Of a stretch of 42,719 nt of DNA, positions 15,953-24,973 are shown piece by piece. Location of the stretch: positions 1-42,719 of the forward strand of contig JAQWIK010000061.1 of the NCBI GenBank assembly GCA_029248915.1, read 5' to 3'. The stretch comes from Paracoccaceae bacterium. GTDB taxonomy: Bacteria; Pseudomonadota; Alphaproteobacteria; Rhodobacterales; Rhodobacteraceae. The notes under the pieces are model-generated. The model did not search any database. It was not told where the DNA came from and was given only the letters and a program-made list of their open reading frames with translations. Made by a program: the position numbers and the translations under genes. Numbering within the stretch: the stretch's first letter is position 1; every line of letters begins with the position of its first letter.

Positions 15953-16819
15953 TTAAAGTTGTGGAGCCTTTAGCTGTTCCAAAATCAACTGGCTAATCGC
16001 ATGTGGCATTTCTTCATGTACAAGATGGCCAGCCCCTTCAATTTCTTTATACTGACTTTTTGGTAATATTTGTGACCATTTTTTAGAAATGCTGATGGGA
16101 ACCGTTTTATCTAAATTTCCAACTAAAAAATTGACATTTGAATTTGAATTTTTCAGGTGTTGCAGGAACTCTGAAATATCCCACTCCGCCATTAACTTTA
16201 AAGTTCCTTTGACATGATCAGGGTCTGAAAAAAGCACTTTATAATACTCTAGTCTATCACTTGTGATTTTAGAGCCAGTATTGGCAATCAACTTTTCAGT
16301 TCTTTCGCTATTTTTGGATAAACCGGCTAGTATATCTGACGAATAAGGAAGTACTGCAATAATTTTGGCAAAGATAGGAAACATAATTCCAGCCAGTCCA
16401 GGGAACTCTCCAAAGGCAGCGTTTATGCAGATTATTTCACATTTTGGCTTTATCTTCTCTGATAGCAATACTGCAATTGCAGCTCCTGCAGAATGGCCTA
16501 CAATAAGATCTGGAAGAAAACTAATTTTTTCTATTAACTCCATTGATCCATGGACTATTGATTGCAATGAACTTTGGTTTGGAGCGGGTAGTTTGGAAAA
16601 GCCATGACCAGGTAAGTCTACCAATAGAATTTCAAAATCATCGAGTAAAAACTCAATTGTATCAGACCAGGTGTGAGTGGAAGAGCCTGTACCATGAATA
16701 AACAAAATTTTTTTTCCACCAGATTTTCCTAATCGCTGAATATGCCATTTGTGAAAAGAAGTCTCGACATGGATGGAATATTGGTTATTTGGCCAAGTAG
16801 ATGGTACAAAGCGTTCCAT
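15953..16819 (-). CDS. bchO: Alpha/beta hydrolase BchO
   Basis: BchO is the alpha/beta-hydrolase encoded with bchI and bchD in purple bacteria; it is thought to assist Mg chelatase, but its substrate is unknown. The 288-residue product has H-G-T-G-S-S-T-H-T-W (oxyanion region) near 42-51, D-L-P-G-H-G near 68-73, the nucleophile elbow G-H-S-A-G with Ser110, and a C-terminal G-A-G-H-L-V-H-E-E-M-P supplying the catalytic His. The ATG shares one base with the bchD TGA. The 88-bp spacer to hemA shows no convincing terminator. Confidence 0.93.
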   Translation of the reverse strand: MERFVPSTWPNNQYSIHVETSFHKWHIQRLGKSGGKKILFIHGTGSSTHTWSDTIEFLLDDFEILLVDLPGHGFSKLPAPNQSSLQSIVHGSMELIEKISFLPDLIVGHSAGAAIAVLLSEKIKPKCEIICINAAFGEFPGLAGIMFPIFAKIIAVLPYSSDILAGLSKNSERTEKLIANTGSKITSDRLEYYKVLFSDPDHVKGTLKLMAEWDISEFLQHLKNSNSNVNFLVGNLDKTVPISISKKWSQILPKSQYKEIEGAGHLVHEEMPHAISQLILEQLKAPQL

Positions 16820-18483
16820 CAGATATCTAAGTTTTCTTGAACTAAATTTGATATTTTTGTTGCGTTTGTTCTTGGAAGACTGACATAATTTCCACCCATC
16901 GAAGTTGCTAATGATTTCAAATTATTATTTGGCCGCTTTCCACAATCTATAAATACCGATTTCATATCTAACTTTTTTCCTATCTCGCTCACTAACACTG
17001 AATCAGATAAAGCTTTTTCTCTGTTTGGAAGACCATCCAGGTCTATGTTTGCTTTTCCATCAGTCAAAATTGCTAGACTTGGCATTTTCCCTGACCGTTT
17101 GCAGTTTTGTGCAAGTTTAATTCCAGCATCCAGGCCAGTAGCCAACGGTGTGCCTCCACCTGCCATTAATGAACCTAATCTTTTTTTTGTTTGAACTAGT
17201 GATCTGGTAGGCGGAAGTAAAATTTCAGCACTGGTGTCTCTAAAAGAAATTAAGCTGACAAAATCACGCCTAGCGTATGAATCTGCTAGCATTAACTCAA
17301 TTGCCCCTTTGCTCTCTCCCAATCTATTCATCGCTGCCGAGCCAGAAGCGTCAACCAGAAAAATAATGACCCTTTCCGACCGGTCTTCAAAATTAAAAGT
17401 GTGAAGATCACCTGGAAGAATAACTATATTTTTTGAAGTTTTGAGCTGCTGCTTGCGTAATTTTTGCCAAGGAGCAGCTGATCTAAGAGTAGAAACAATA
17501 TCTATTCGTTCTTGATCACCTGGAGGAACATTTCTTGATGGTTTAGGGCGGCCTTTTACTTTTGATTTCTGGCGGTTTCCAAAGCCACTGCCGGTTTTTG
17601 CTTTCTGGCGAATATTGTTTCTTAGGTGTTCATAAATATTATCAGGCAAGGAAGCTTTTATTGCCTCTATTAAGACTTCAGTGGGTAAATTGATTTCGTT
17701 ATTTTTTTTCTGTTCATTTTCTTCTTTAATATTTTCTTCATTTTCTTTTTGAGTATCATCTTGTTGATCGTTATCGATCTCTTCAGGAACTACCTGAGCT
17801 CTGTGCGCCAAAATCAATGTTGCAGCTAAATTTAGATCGTTTTGTTCTACGGTGACCCGATCATCTAAGGCGGCTAAATATTGTGCTGCAGTTATTGTCA
17901 TATAAGCTGGTCGAATATCATCTATGCCAAACTGAACCGCACTTACAACGACCGACTGGATTTGAGCTTCAGTGATTTCCGCTTTTTGTACTGTTGGGCT
18001 AATGGTCGAAAAAAAATTTGGAAAATATTGGTTAAACCTAACGTCTGTAAAATCTATAGAAAATGCTAACCTGTCGCAGAGCTTTGGAGAAGATATCTCA
18101 TTCTTCCTAAACCCATCATCGAATGCGAGTAGAGGGCCCAACTTCATATTATCCATTTGATGGTTTAGCATGGACTGTAGAGCCTTTGGCATCTCGTTTA
18201 ATGAAGTGCATAAAAACCAACCTGATCTATTCAAAATTCCTTTTCGGTGGACCAAGTGACCTTTTTGAAGACTTTCTAGTGGATCAATACCACCATTTAA
18301 GTCTGCGATCGAAAAGTTTGAGAATATTTTGTTTAGCTTCAAGTCGGCTTTTTTGAAAAAATTTAATATGGGCTCCATATGTTCATGAGTGGCTCCCTTT
18401 AAAATAATTCCACCAAATAGTGAGGGATTTATAGCCGTGAGTTCAAAAGCTAGATCTGTCTTTCTGTTAACGTCAATTTCCAT
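16819..18483 (-). CDS. bchD: Magnesium chelatase subunit D
   Basis: BchD links the AAA+ motor BchI to BchH. The 554-residue product has a degenerate AAA+-like N-terminal half without Walker motifs, an acidic low-complexity linker (about 234-265, rich in Glu, Asp, Asn, Gln, Lys), a basic segment near 290-316, and a C-terminal von Willebrand A domain with the MIDAS motif D378-A-S380-G-S382. It starts four bases after the bchI stop and shares one base with bchO, as in other purple bacteria. Confidence 0.96.
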   Translation of the reverse strand: MEIDVNRKTDLAFELTAINPSLFGGIILKGATHEHMEPILNFFKKADLKLNKIFSNFSIADLNGGIDPLESLQKGHLVHRKGILNRSGWFLCTSLNEMPKALQSMLNHQMDNMKLGPLLAFDDGFRKNEISSPKLCDRLAFSIDFTDVRFNQYFPNFFSTISPTVQKAEITEAQIQSVVVSAVQFGIDDIRPAYMTITAAQYLAALDDRVTVEQNDLNLAATLILAHRAQVVPEEIDNDQQDDTQKENEENIKEENEQKKNNEINLPTEVLIEAIKASLPDNIYEHLRNNIRQKAKTGSGFGNRQKSKVKGRPKPSRNVPPGDQERIDIVSTLRSAAPWQKLRKQQLKTSKNIVILPGDLHTFNFEDRSERVIIFLVDASGSAAMNRLGESKGAIELMLADSYARRDFVSLISFRDTSAEILLPPTRSLVQTKKRLGSLMAGGGTPLATGLDAGIKLAQNCKRSGKMPSLAILTDGKANIDLDGLPNREKALSDSVLVSEIGKKLDMKSVFIDCGKRPNNNLKSLATSMGGNYVSLPRTNATKISNLVQENLDI

Positions 18484-18486
18484 GAT

Positions 18487-19491
18487 TTATCCACAAACGG
18501 CATTTAAAGCTCTTTCAACACGAGATGCTGACCCTGTTTCATCCAGTGGGTCACGGCGAAGTCGATGGCTCAAACACATAGAGGCTACATCTTTTATATG
18601 CGTTTTTGTTATTTGTTTTGAATTTTTGTATGCTGCTAAAGCCCGTCCTGCTCGAAGAAGTGTTAACTCGCCACGAAGTCCATCACTTCCTAGTTCGATA
18701 CATATTTCCGCACAAAATTCTAAAATACTTTCTGGTGTTTGTATTTTACTAATATTTTTTGTAGCAGCTATAATTTTTTTGCAAATTTTCTTGTCTTCTT
18801 TTTTCCAATCATTTTGAAATTTTTCAGGATCCTGATCAAATAGGTCGCGACGTTTTATAACTTCAATTCGTTCCTTAACGATTTGAGGGGTAAGGACTTC
18901 AACTGATAAACCAAATCTGTCTAGTAATTGGGGGCGAAGCTCGCCTTCTTCAGGATTTCCGGATCCTATCAAAATAAAATCTGAGGCGTGGCGAATTGAT
19001 AAACCTTCCCTTTCGATGACGTTTTCACCCGATTGTGAGACGTCCAGAAGTAAATCAACAATATGATCTTCTAAAAGATTAACTTCATCTATATATAAAT
19101 ACCCACGGTTTGCTTTTGCCAAAAGCCCGGGTTGAAAAGATTTAACTCCGTCTACGAGTGCCTTCTCGATATCTAACGCTCCTGTAACACGATCTGCACC
19201 TATGCCTAAGGGCAAATCTACTACTGGCATTGGTATTACGGTGATCTTTTTTGAAGTATTCTCCGACCAAGGAGGTATTTCATCCAATGATCTCGAGTTT
19301 ACTGGGCATCCTTCAACTGAATTTATAGGTGGTAATAAACTAGCTAAACCCCTAACAGCAGTAGATTTTCCAGTTCCCCGATCTCCAAAGACCAATACGC
19401 CACCTATCTTAGGATCTATTGCAGTCATAATCATCGCAAGCTTCATATCTTCCTGGCCTACTATGGCTGCGAATGGGAAAGTATTACTCAT
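18487..19491 (-). CDS. bchI: Magnesium chelatase subunit I (AAA+ ATPase)
   Basis: BchI is the AAA+ ATPase of Mg chelatase. The 334-residue product has Walker A G-D-R-G-T-G-K-S at 36-43, Walker B Y-L-Y-I-D-E-V-N-L-L at 131-140, a sensor-1 Asn in I-L-I-G-S-G-N-P-E-E-G, and the sensor-2 region L-R-G-E-L-T-L-L-R-A-G-R-A. Its ATG shares one base with the crtA stop (TAATG). The length is usual for the family. Confidence 0.97.
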   Translation of the reverse strand: MSNTFPFAAIVGQEDMKLAMIMTAIDPKIGGVLVFGDRGTGKSTAVRGLASLLPPINSVEGCPVNSRSLDEIPPWSENTSKKITVIPMPVVDLPLGIGADRVTGALDIEKALVDGVKSFQPGLLAKANRGYLYIDEVNLLEDHIVDLLLDVSQSGENVIEREGLSIRHASDFILIGSGNPEEGELRPQLLDRFGLSVEVLTPQIVKERIEVIKRRDLFDQDPEKFQNDWKKEDKKICKKIIAATKNISKIQTPESILEFCAEICIELGSDGLRGELTLLRAGRALAAYKNSKQITKTHIKDVASMCLSHRLRRDPLDETGSASRVERALNAVCG

Positions 19492-20192
19492 TAATTTTTT
19501 TCCTGTTTCCTTTGATTAAATTCGCTGAAATCTCCCTTGACTTCTATCACATTGAAGCGTGCGTAGAGTTCTTCCGAAAACCAATCACCGTCTCTCACTT
19601 TAAGGATTGCATCTTTATGTGATCCCGATTGATGGGCAAACTTTTGCATATGTGTTAAATTTTTCCAGATTGAGAAAGTGAGTTGCTGGCGAATGGGCAC
19701 TTCTCCCAAGCCAATCTTAAACATAACGTTTTTATCAGTTCCTATTCTGTTGCTAATACTGGGTGCTTCTCTCCAAAAGCTCTTCAATTTACTCCATCGG
19801 ACAGTTGCTCGAGTTAAAACGGCAACAAATTCTTTAGATTTTTCTTTCTTGGGAATAAATGGTTGTGAGCCTGACCAAGAACCCCGTGAAGAGACTGGTT
19901 TCATAAATATTGTAGAAGTGTGGGAGGCTCGTGAAAGGTACTTTTTGAAAAGCCCTGCATTTAGTTGGGCGTTTCTAGCGTCTTTTTCATTATCCCATAC
20001 GCAAAGCAGGCCATAAACACTAAAATTTGGAATAGGAGTAAAACCTTCTCCTGTGCCCGATCCAAATAGCTTCCAGAATTTTAGGTTTTCAACTTTTTTT
20101 AAACCAAAACGAGCCAGGCCCATCATTAAAAAAGCCCAGATTTTGTCGGTTACTTTCTCAAAGCGAAATAAATTTAAAGTCACAATTTGAAT
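19491..20192 (-). CDS. crtA: Spheroidene monooxygenase CrtA, probable ATT start
   Basis: CrtA inserts a keto group at C2 of spheroidene under aerobic conditions. The product has the family string F-W-K-L-F-G-S-G-T-G-E-G-F-T-P-x-P-N. The first conventional start in frame is GTG 20183 (230 residues), but it has no SD at the right distance. Three codons upstream, ATT 20192-20190 lies six bases after a perfect GGAGG (20203-20199). Starting there gives M-Q-I-V-T-L-N-L-F-R-F, matching the usual CrtA N-terminus as I remember it. I therefore extend the gene to 20192 (233 residues). It is divergent from crtI and overlaps bchI by one base. Confidence 0.88.
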   Translation of the reverse strand: MQIVTLNLFRFEKVTDKIWAFLMMGLARFGLKKVENLKFWKLFGSGTGEGFTPIPNFSVYGLLCVWDNEKDARNAQLNAGLFKKYLSRASHTSTIFMKPVSSRGSWSGSQPFIPKKEKSKEFVAVLTRATVRWSKLKSFWREAPSISNRIGTDKNVMFKIGLGEVPIRQQLTFSIWKNLTHMQKFAHQSGSHKDAILKVRDGDWFSEELYARFNVIEVKGDFSEFNQRKQEKN

Positions 20193-20213
20193 TTTGTGCC
20201 TCCGCTCGGCTAT

Positions 20214-20231
20214 TGTTATTGGGCATGAACA
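20214..20231. promoter_or_regulatory. PpsR/CrtJ operator A (crtA-crtI spacer)
   Basis: TGTTATTGGGCATGAACA is an exact TGT-N12-ACA palindrome 11 bases upstream of the crtA Shine-Dalgarno. It is one of two in the divergent spacer; centres are 42 bp (about four turns) apart. PpsR/CrtJ regulation of crtA and crtI is established in Rhodobacter; binding here is inferred. Confidence 0.7.
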
Positions 20232-20255
20232 CAGTCAAACATAAAATACTTTTAT

Positions 20256-20273
20256 TGTAAAATAAAATAGACA
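20256..20273. promoter_or_regulatory. PpsR/CrtJ operator B (crtI promoter)
   Basis: TGTAAAATAAAATAGACA is an exact TGT-N12-ACA palindrome ending 19 bases upstream of the crtI ATG. A TATAGT hexamer directly downstream (20276-20281) may be the crtI -10 element, which would place the operator over the -35 region. crtI has almost no leader and no visible SD. Confidence 0.7.
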
Positions 20274-20292
20274 GCTATAGTGTATAAATAAT

Positions 20293-21855
20293 ATGACATT
20301 TTCTTATAAACCAATTGTGCCAGATACAGAATTGATCGACCCAAGTAGACCAAAGCCGAAGGCTGTGGTTATCGGTGCTGGACTGGGTGGTTTATCAGCG
20401 GCTATGCGCTTAGGATCAAAAGGGTATAAAGTCCAAATTATTGATAAATTAGATAGGCTTGGAGGGCGTGGTTCATCTATAAGTCAAAACGGTTACAGAT
20501 TTGATCTTGGGCCTACAATTCTTACAGTTCCAGAAGTTTTTGAAAAATTATGGCAAGATTGTGGTTATACATTCAAAAAGGATGTCCACCTAGAAGCTTT
20601 GGATCCATTCTATGAAATCAGGTGGCAAGATGGAACAAATTTTCGTGTTTTTAAAGACGAAAAAGATATGCTTTCTGAAGTAAAAATAAAATTTCCTCAT
20701 GATTTTGAAGGTTACATAAAATTTTTGAAAGATTGTGAAAAGCGCTATCTTTTTGGTTTTGAAGGACTAGGCAGAAAGCCGATGAATAAACTTTGGGATT
20801 TGATTAAAGAAATCCCAGGATTTGTTCGGCTTCGAGCTGACAAATCGGTCTATGGCCATGCTGCATCTCGGGTAAAAGATCCTAGATTTCGAATGGCGTT
20901 ATCCTTTCATCCTCTTTTTATTGGTGGAGATCCCCGGCGCGTAACCTCTATGTACATTTTGGTTAGTCATCTCGAAAAGGCATTCGGGGTACATTATGTC
21001 CAGGGAGGTGTTCAAGCATTAGCTGACGCCATGGGAACTGTTATAAAACGTCAGGGTGGAAGTGTTTTTCTTAATCAAAGTGTTGAGGAAATTTTAATCG
21101 ACCGTGGTAAGGCTTCTGGAGTAAAACTATCCGATGGTCGCACAGTCAAATCTGATATCGTTGTATCTAACGCAGATCCAGGTTGGACATACAAAAACCT
21201 TATTAAATCAATACCAAAATCTCGTTGGACAGATAAAAAATTGTCTCGATCAAAATGGTCAATGGGTTTGTTTGTTTGGTATTTTGGGACCAAAGGAACA
21301 AAAGATTATTGGAAGGATGTAGGCCATCATACAATTATCAATGGTCCTCGTTATAGGGGCTTACTGAAGGATATTTTTGATAAAAAATTGCTAGCTGAAG
21401 ATATGTCTATTTATCTACATCGTCCATCTTGTACCGATAAAACAGTTGCGCCAGATGGCTCAGACACATTTTATGCTCTTTCTCCAGTACCTAATCTTAA
21501 AACTAATAATCCAGTGGATTGGGAGGAGATGGGCAAGCTATACAAGGAAAAACTTCGAAAAGTATTGAATGATACTATCCCCGGTTTTTCTGAACATATT
21601 GAAACTGAGTTTATCCTGAACCCTGAAGATTTTCTCTCGAGATATCTTAGTCCTTATGGGGCGGGCTTTTCGCTTGAACCAAGAATTTTTCAGTCAGCTT
21701 GGTTTAGACCCCATAATGTCAGCGAAGAAATTGAAAATTTATTTCTAGTAGGTGCTGGAACTCATCCAGGAGCTGGAATTCCAAGTGTTGTAACGTCTGC
21801 TGAGGTTATGGCTAAGTTAATCCCTGACGCACCGAGGGTAGGGATGAAGTTATGA
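20293..21855 (+). CDS. crtI: Phytoene desaturase CrtI
   Basis: CrtI desaturates phytoene towards neurosporene or lycopene using FAD. The 520-residue product has the dinucleotide motif V-V-I-G-A-G-L-G-G-L-S-A-A-M-R-L (25-40), D-K-L-D-R-L-G-G-R-G near 51-60, F-D-L-G-P-T-I, the Rhodobacter-type block L-S-F-H-P-L-F-I-G-G-D-P and the C-terminal F-L-V-G-A-G-T-H-P-G-A-G-I-P. ATG 20293 lacks a Shine-Dalgarno, so a leaderless or short-leader transcript is possible. The stop overlaps crtB as ATGA. Whether three or four desaturations occur cannot be read from sequence. Confidence 0.96.
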   Translation: MTFSYKPIVPDTELIDPSRPKPKAVVIGAGLGGLSAAMRLGSKGYKVQIIDKLDRLGGRGSSISQNGYRFDLGPTILTVPEVFEKLWQDCGYTFKKDVHLEALDPFYEIRWQDGTNFRVFKDEKDMLSEVKIKFPHDFEGYIKFLKDCEKRYLFGFEGLGRKPMNKLWDLIKEIPGFVRLRADKSVYGHAASRVKDPRFRMALSFHPLFIGGDPRRVTSMYILVSHLEKAFGVHYVQGGVQALADAMGTVIKRQGGSVFLNQSVEEILIDRGKASGVKLSDGRTVKSDIVVSNADPGWTYKNLIKSIPKSRWTDKKLSRSKWSMGLFVWYFGTKGTKDYWKDVGHHTIINGPRYRGLLKDIFDKKLLAEDMSIYLHRPSCTDKTVAPDGSDTFYALSPVPNLKTNNPVDWEEMGKLYKEKLRKVLNDTIPGFSEHIETEFILNPEDFLSRYLSPYGAGFSLEPRIFQSAWFRPHNVSEEIENLFLVGAGTHPGAGIPSVVTSAEVMAKLIPDAPRVGMKL

Positions 21856-22868
21856 ATAGAATAGAAAGTGATATTGAATATTGTGAAAAAGCGATACTGC
21901 ATGGCTCCTTATCCTTCCATGCGGCGTCATTAGCCTTGCCCAAGTCTGTTCGAACACCATGCCTAGCTCTTTATGCATTTTGCCGATTAGCTGACGATGA
22001 AGTGGACTTAAAACAAGATAAGTCGGCGTCAATTTATGATTTGGTTCAAAGATTAGATCTTGTCTATGCGGGCACACCAAGAGATCATCCAATGGATCGC
22101 GCTTTTGCAAATATGGTTGAAAAATTTGATATGCCTAGAGCACTTCCCGAAGCTTTATTTGAAGGGTTTGTTTGGGATGCCATGTCGAAACAATATAAAA
22201 CTTTTGATGATTTGATATCTTATTCTGCAAGAGTTGCATCATCAGTGGGTGCAATGCTTTGCGTTATTATGGGAGAACGAAGGGCCGAAGTTCTCTCACG
22301 TGCATGTGACCTAGGCGTGGCTATGCAACTCACAAATATTGCCCGCGATATAGGAGAGGATGCAAAAGAGAGCCGTCTGTATGTTCCCCATGATTGGTTT
22401 CAACAAGAGGGTTTGGATCCTAATGAATTTTTACTGGATCCTAATAAATCCGAAAGTACCGTTGTATTTACAAAGCGATTGTTGGGTAAAGCTGAAACTC
22501 TTTACCACCGATCAGAGGCAGGGATTGCTTATTTGCCCCCAAAAGTTAGGCCTGCAATGTTTGCTGCCAGACATATTTATTCTGCTATTGGAAACGAAAT
22601 TAAGAAAAATAACTTTGACAATATTAATTATCGTGCCAGGACTAATAAATTTACCAAAACTAAATTATTGACTTTTTCTGCAATACAGTCGCTGGCTAGT
22701 ATAGTTTTACCAGCACCTGCAACGGTTTACGCTGAGCCGTTGCCACAAACAAAATTTTTAGTTGAAGCAGCAAAACTTCAGGAAACCTATGAGGCCAATT
22801 GGAGTAGTCGATTTGTATCAGTTATAGAGCAATTGAAGACGCACGATCAGAAAAAAATCAGTGCTTAG
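21852..22868 (+). CDS. crtB: Phytoene synthase CrtB
   Basis: CrtB joins two geranylgeranyl diphosphates to phytoene. The 338-residue product has the first Asp-rich motif D48-D-E-x-D52 (R-L-A-D-D-E-V-D), the second in N-I-A-R-D-I-G-E-D-A with R-L-Y-V-P shortly after, and conserved Y-C-x-x-x-I near residues 10-15. It is translationally coupled to crtI and is the last photosynthesis gene on the right. crtE, needed for its substrate, is not in the window. The 48-bp convergent spacer after it is T-rich without a clear hairpin. Confidence 0.96.
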   Translation: MNRIESDIEYCEKAILHGSLSFHAASLALPKSVRTPCLALYAFCRLADDEVDLKQDKSASIYDLVQRLDLVYAGTPRDHPMDRAFANMVEKFDMPRALPEALFEGFVWDAMSKQYKTFDDLISYSARVASSVGAMLCVIMGERRAEVLSRACDLGVAMQLTNIARDIGEDAKESRLYVPHDWFQQEGLDPNEFLLDPNKSESTVVFTKRLLGKAETLYHRSEAGIAYLPPKVRPAMFAARHIYSAIGNEIKKNNFDNINYRARTNKFTKTKLLTFSAIQSLASIVLPAPATVYAEPLPQTKFLVEAAKLQETYEANWSSRFVSVIEQLKTHDQKKISA

Positions 22869-22916
22869 GTAGCAAGACTTAATTCCACACTTTTTTTATT
22901 TTAATTATTTTTTTTA

Positions 22917-24008
22917 TCAATTTTCATCAAAAAAATTTAGTTTGTCATAATCAAACTCTACACCTATTCCTGGCTTATTAGGGGCTAAAGCTAAATTGTT
23001 TTCCAGCTTGAGGGGAAGAAATGTATACTTATCTATTGGAAAAGAATGTACTTCAAGCCAACCTGCATTTGATTGAGCGGAGAGTAGACTTACATGAAGT
23101 TCCTGCATTCCGTGGCTACATATTGAAATGCCATATTTTCGGGACATTTCTGCTATGCGCAACCATGCGGTAATTCCACCACAATTTGAAGCATCAGGTT
23201 GAATAAAGCTCAGCTTTGACAATTCAAATGCGTGTAAAAATTCCTGCTCGGTATGTAGGTTTTCACCCATTGCAAGAGGTATATTGATCGAATTTGAAAT
23301 GTCGGCATAACCTTTAAAGTCATCCGGTATGATTGGTTCTTCAAACCAGTAAATACCCTGGTCCTCAAAACTTTTCCCTGCATTTATCGCTTGCTTTATG
23401 GTGTAAGAATAATTTGCATCAACCATAAAGGTTATTTTTGGTCCAATGGCTTCGCGAACGGCTTTAATTCGTGCTAGATCTGTTGAGAGCTCTGGATGCC
23501 CCACCTTTATTTTTACTGCATTAAAACCTTCTTCGATGTAGGAAGTTACGCTTTCAACCAACTTTTTTTCGCTGTAACCTAGATCTATCCCACCTCTATA
23601 CGCTTTGCAGGAGGCATCGTTTCCACCAGCCATTTTTAATAATGATTGATTATTTTTTTTGCCCCTTAAGTCCCAAAGTGCAATATCAATAGCTGATATG
23701 GCAAAGCTGGATATTCCTCCTCTACCTACATAGTGTAGGTACCACTGCATCTCGTTATAAATATTTTCTACTTTTTCTGACTGCATACCTTTCACAAAAG
23801 GTTTAATATCTTCTTCGAGCATGGATAATATAGTTTTTCCGCCGCGTCCTCCCGTGTAGGTATAACCAGTTCCGAATTCGCCGTTTTGATCAAAGACTTG
23901 GGTAATTATTAGTTCAAAGTGGGAGTGATTTCCGTGCTTTGCGTCAACGAGAACTTCATCGAGAGGTAGTTTATAATAATGATTTTTAAGCGTTTGTATT
24001 TTCGCCAT
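22917..24008 (-). CDS. Mandelate racemase/muconate lactonizing enzyme family protein, probable sugar-acid dehydratase
   Basis: An enolase-superfamily enzyme of the mandelate racemase subgroup; these commonly dehydrate aldonic or aldaric acids to 2-keto-3-deoxy acids. From ATG 24008 (363 residues) the active-site set is complete: K166-x-K168 (V-K-I-K-V-G), Mg ligands D197, E223 and E249, the Asp-His dyad D272 (Q-P-D) and H299 (S-H-G), and E319. The string S-H-G-M-Q-E-L-H follows the catalytic His. Upstream ORFs in the same operon encode an FAH hydrolase and an SDR, which suggests an L-fuconate/L-rhamnonate-like route, but the real substrate is unknown. It starts two bases after the preceding stop. 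Racemase activity is the alternative. Confidence 0.85.
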   Translation of the reverse strand: MAKIQTLKNHYYKLPLDEVLVDAKHGNHSHFELIITQVFDQNGEFGTGYTYTGGRGGKTILSMLEEDIKPFVKGMQSEKVENIYNEMQWYLHYVGRGGISSFAISAIDIALWDLRGKKNNQSLLKMAGGNDASCKAYRGGIDLGYSEKKLVESVTSYIEEGFNAVKIKVGHPELSTDLARIKAVREAIGPKITFMVDANYSYTIKQAINAGKSFEDQGIYWFEEPIIPDDFKGYADISNSINIPLAMGENLHTEQEFLHAFELSKLSFIQPDASNCGGITAWLRIAEMSRKYGISICSHGMQELHVSLLSAQSNAGWLEVHSFPIDKYTFLPLKLENNLALAPNKPGIGVEFDYDKLNFFDEN

Positions 24009-24010
24009 TA

Positions 24011-24973
24011 TTAAACATTCAATTCCAAACACTCAGGTACGGCAGTAAAAACTCTTCCTGACCTAAAAAAAGATAATAAGTTGTCGCAGGTCAAATCACC
24101 CATGGCTTGACGTGTTTGGATGGTTGCACTTCCAATATGTGGGGTTAGGACGACATTTTCCATGGCTGTTAATTCATCAGGAACGAAAGGCTCTGCCTCG
24201 AAAACGTCTAACCCAGCGAAACCTAGTGTGCCTGTTTGAAGAGCTTTTATCAAAGCCTTCTCATCGACGACGCTTCCTCGAGATATATTTATCAAAGTCC
24301 CTGATTTACCAAGTGCTTTTAAAACGCTTTCATCTATAAGGTGTTTAGTTGCATTTCCACCTGGAGTTATAACGAATAGAACATCAACATTTTCCGCAAG
24401 TTTTTTTGGTGAAGCGTGATAGCTATAATCATTATTTTTTTCTGTTCGTGAGTGATAATGAATTTCTGCATCAAAAGCTTTGGCTCGTTTTGCAATAGTT
24501 TCACCTATTCGACCTAGGCCTAGTATTCCAACTTTTTGATTTTGCACGCTCCGTGATAGTGGAAATGATCCTTCTTTTTTCCAGGTTCCTTGCCTTGCCC
24601 ATTTGTCGGCTTGAATAAGTTGTCTGTAAACAGATAACCAAAGCATGATGGCAGTATCTGCAACTTCATTATTTAAAACCTCTGGAGTATTTGTTACTGT
24701 TACGCCTTTGGATGCTGCTAAGCTGGCATCAATTGCGTCATATCCGACCCCATAGCTTGAAACTATTTTCAAGTTTGGAAGTCTTTCCATCAGATTATCA
24801 GGAACACCCCAGTGGCCGTCGGTAAGCACGCAAACAATCTCCTGTTCATGCTCAGTAATTAATTTTTCTTTATTTGCAAATTTAAAATATTCAATAATAT
24901 CAAATTCGGCTTCAAGCTTATTAGCCATACGAGAGGTTATATCGCCTATCTGTAAAAGTTTACGTTTAGGCAT
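24011..24973 (-). CDS. D-isomer specific 2-hydroxyacid dehydrogenase
   Basis: This 320-residue NAD(P)-dependent enzyme belongs to the glyoxylate/hydroxypyruvate reductase-like branch. It shows [11 protein letters not shown], the coenzyme motif G-I-L-G-L-G-R-I-G near 148-156, the catalytic Arg in [10 protein letters not shown], Glu in D-V-F-E-A-E-P and His in L-T-P-H-I-G-S-A. It overlaps the FAH gene by eight bases and leads into the dehydratase gene. It could recycle a two- or three-carbon hydroxy/keto acid released by the FAH hydrolase (glycolate, lactate or hydroxypyruvate); which one is not evident. Confidence 0.9.
   Translation of the reverse strand: MPKRKLLQIGDITSRMANKLEAEFDIIEYFKFANKEKLITEHEQEIVCVLTDGHWGVPDNLMERLPNLKIVSSYGVGYDAIDASLAASKGVTVTNTPEVLNNEVADTAIMLWLSVYRQLIQADKWARQGTWKKEGSFPLSRSVQNQKVGILGLGRIGETIAKRAKAFDAEIHYHSRTEKNNDYSYHASPKKLAENVDVLFVITPGGNATKHLIDESVLKALGKSGTLINISRGSVVDEKALIKALQTGTLGFAGLDVFEAEPFVPDELTAMENVVLTPHIGSATIQTRQAMGDLTCDNLLSFFRSGRVFTAVPECLELNV

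Noticed and set aside
18389-18817. A 142-codon rightward ORF across the bchI/bchD junction
   Set aside because: It is antisense to two confident genes and its translation has no recognisable features.
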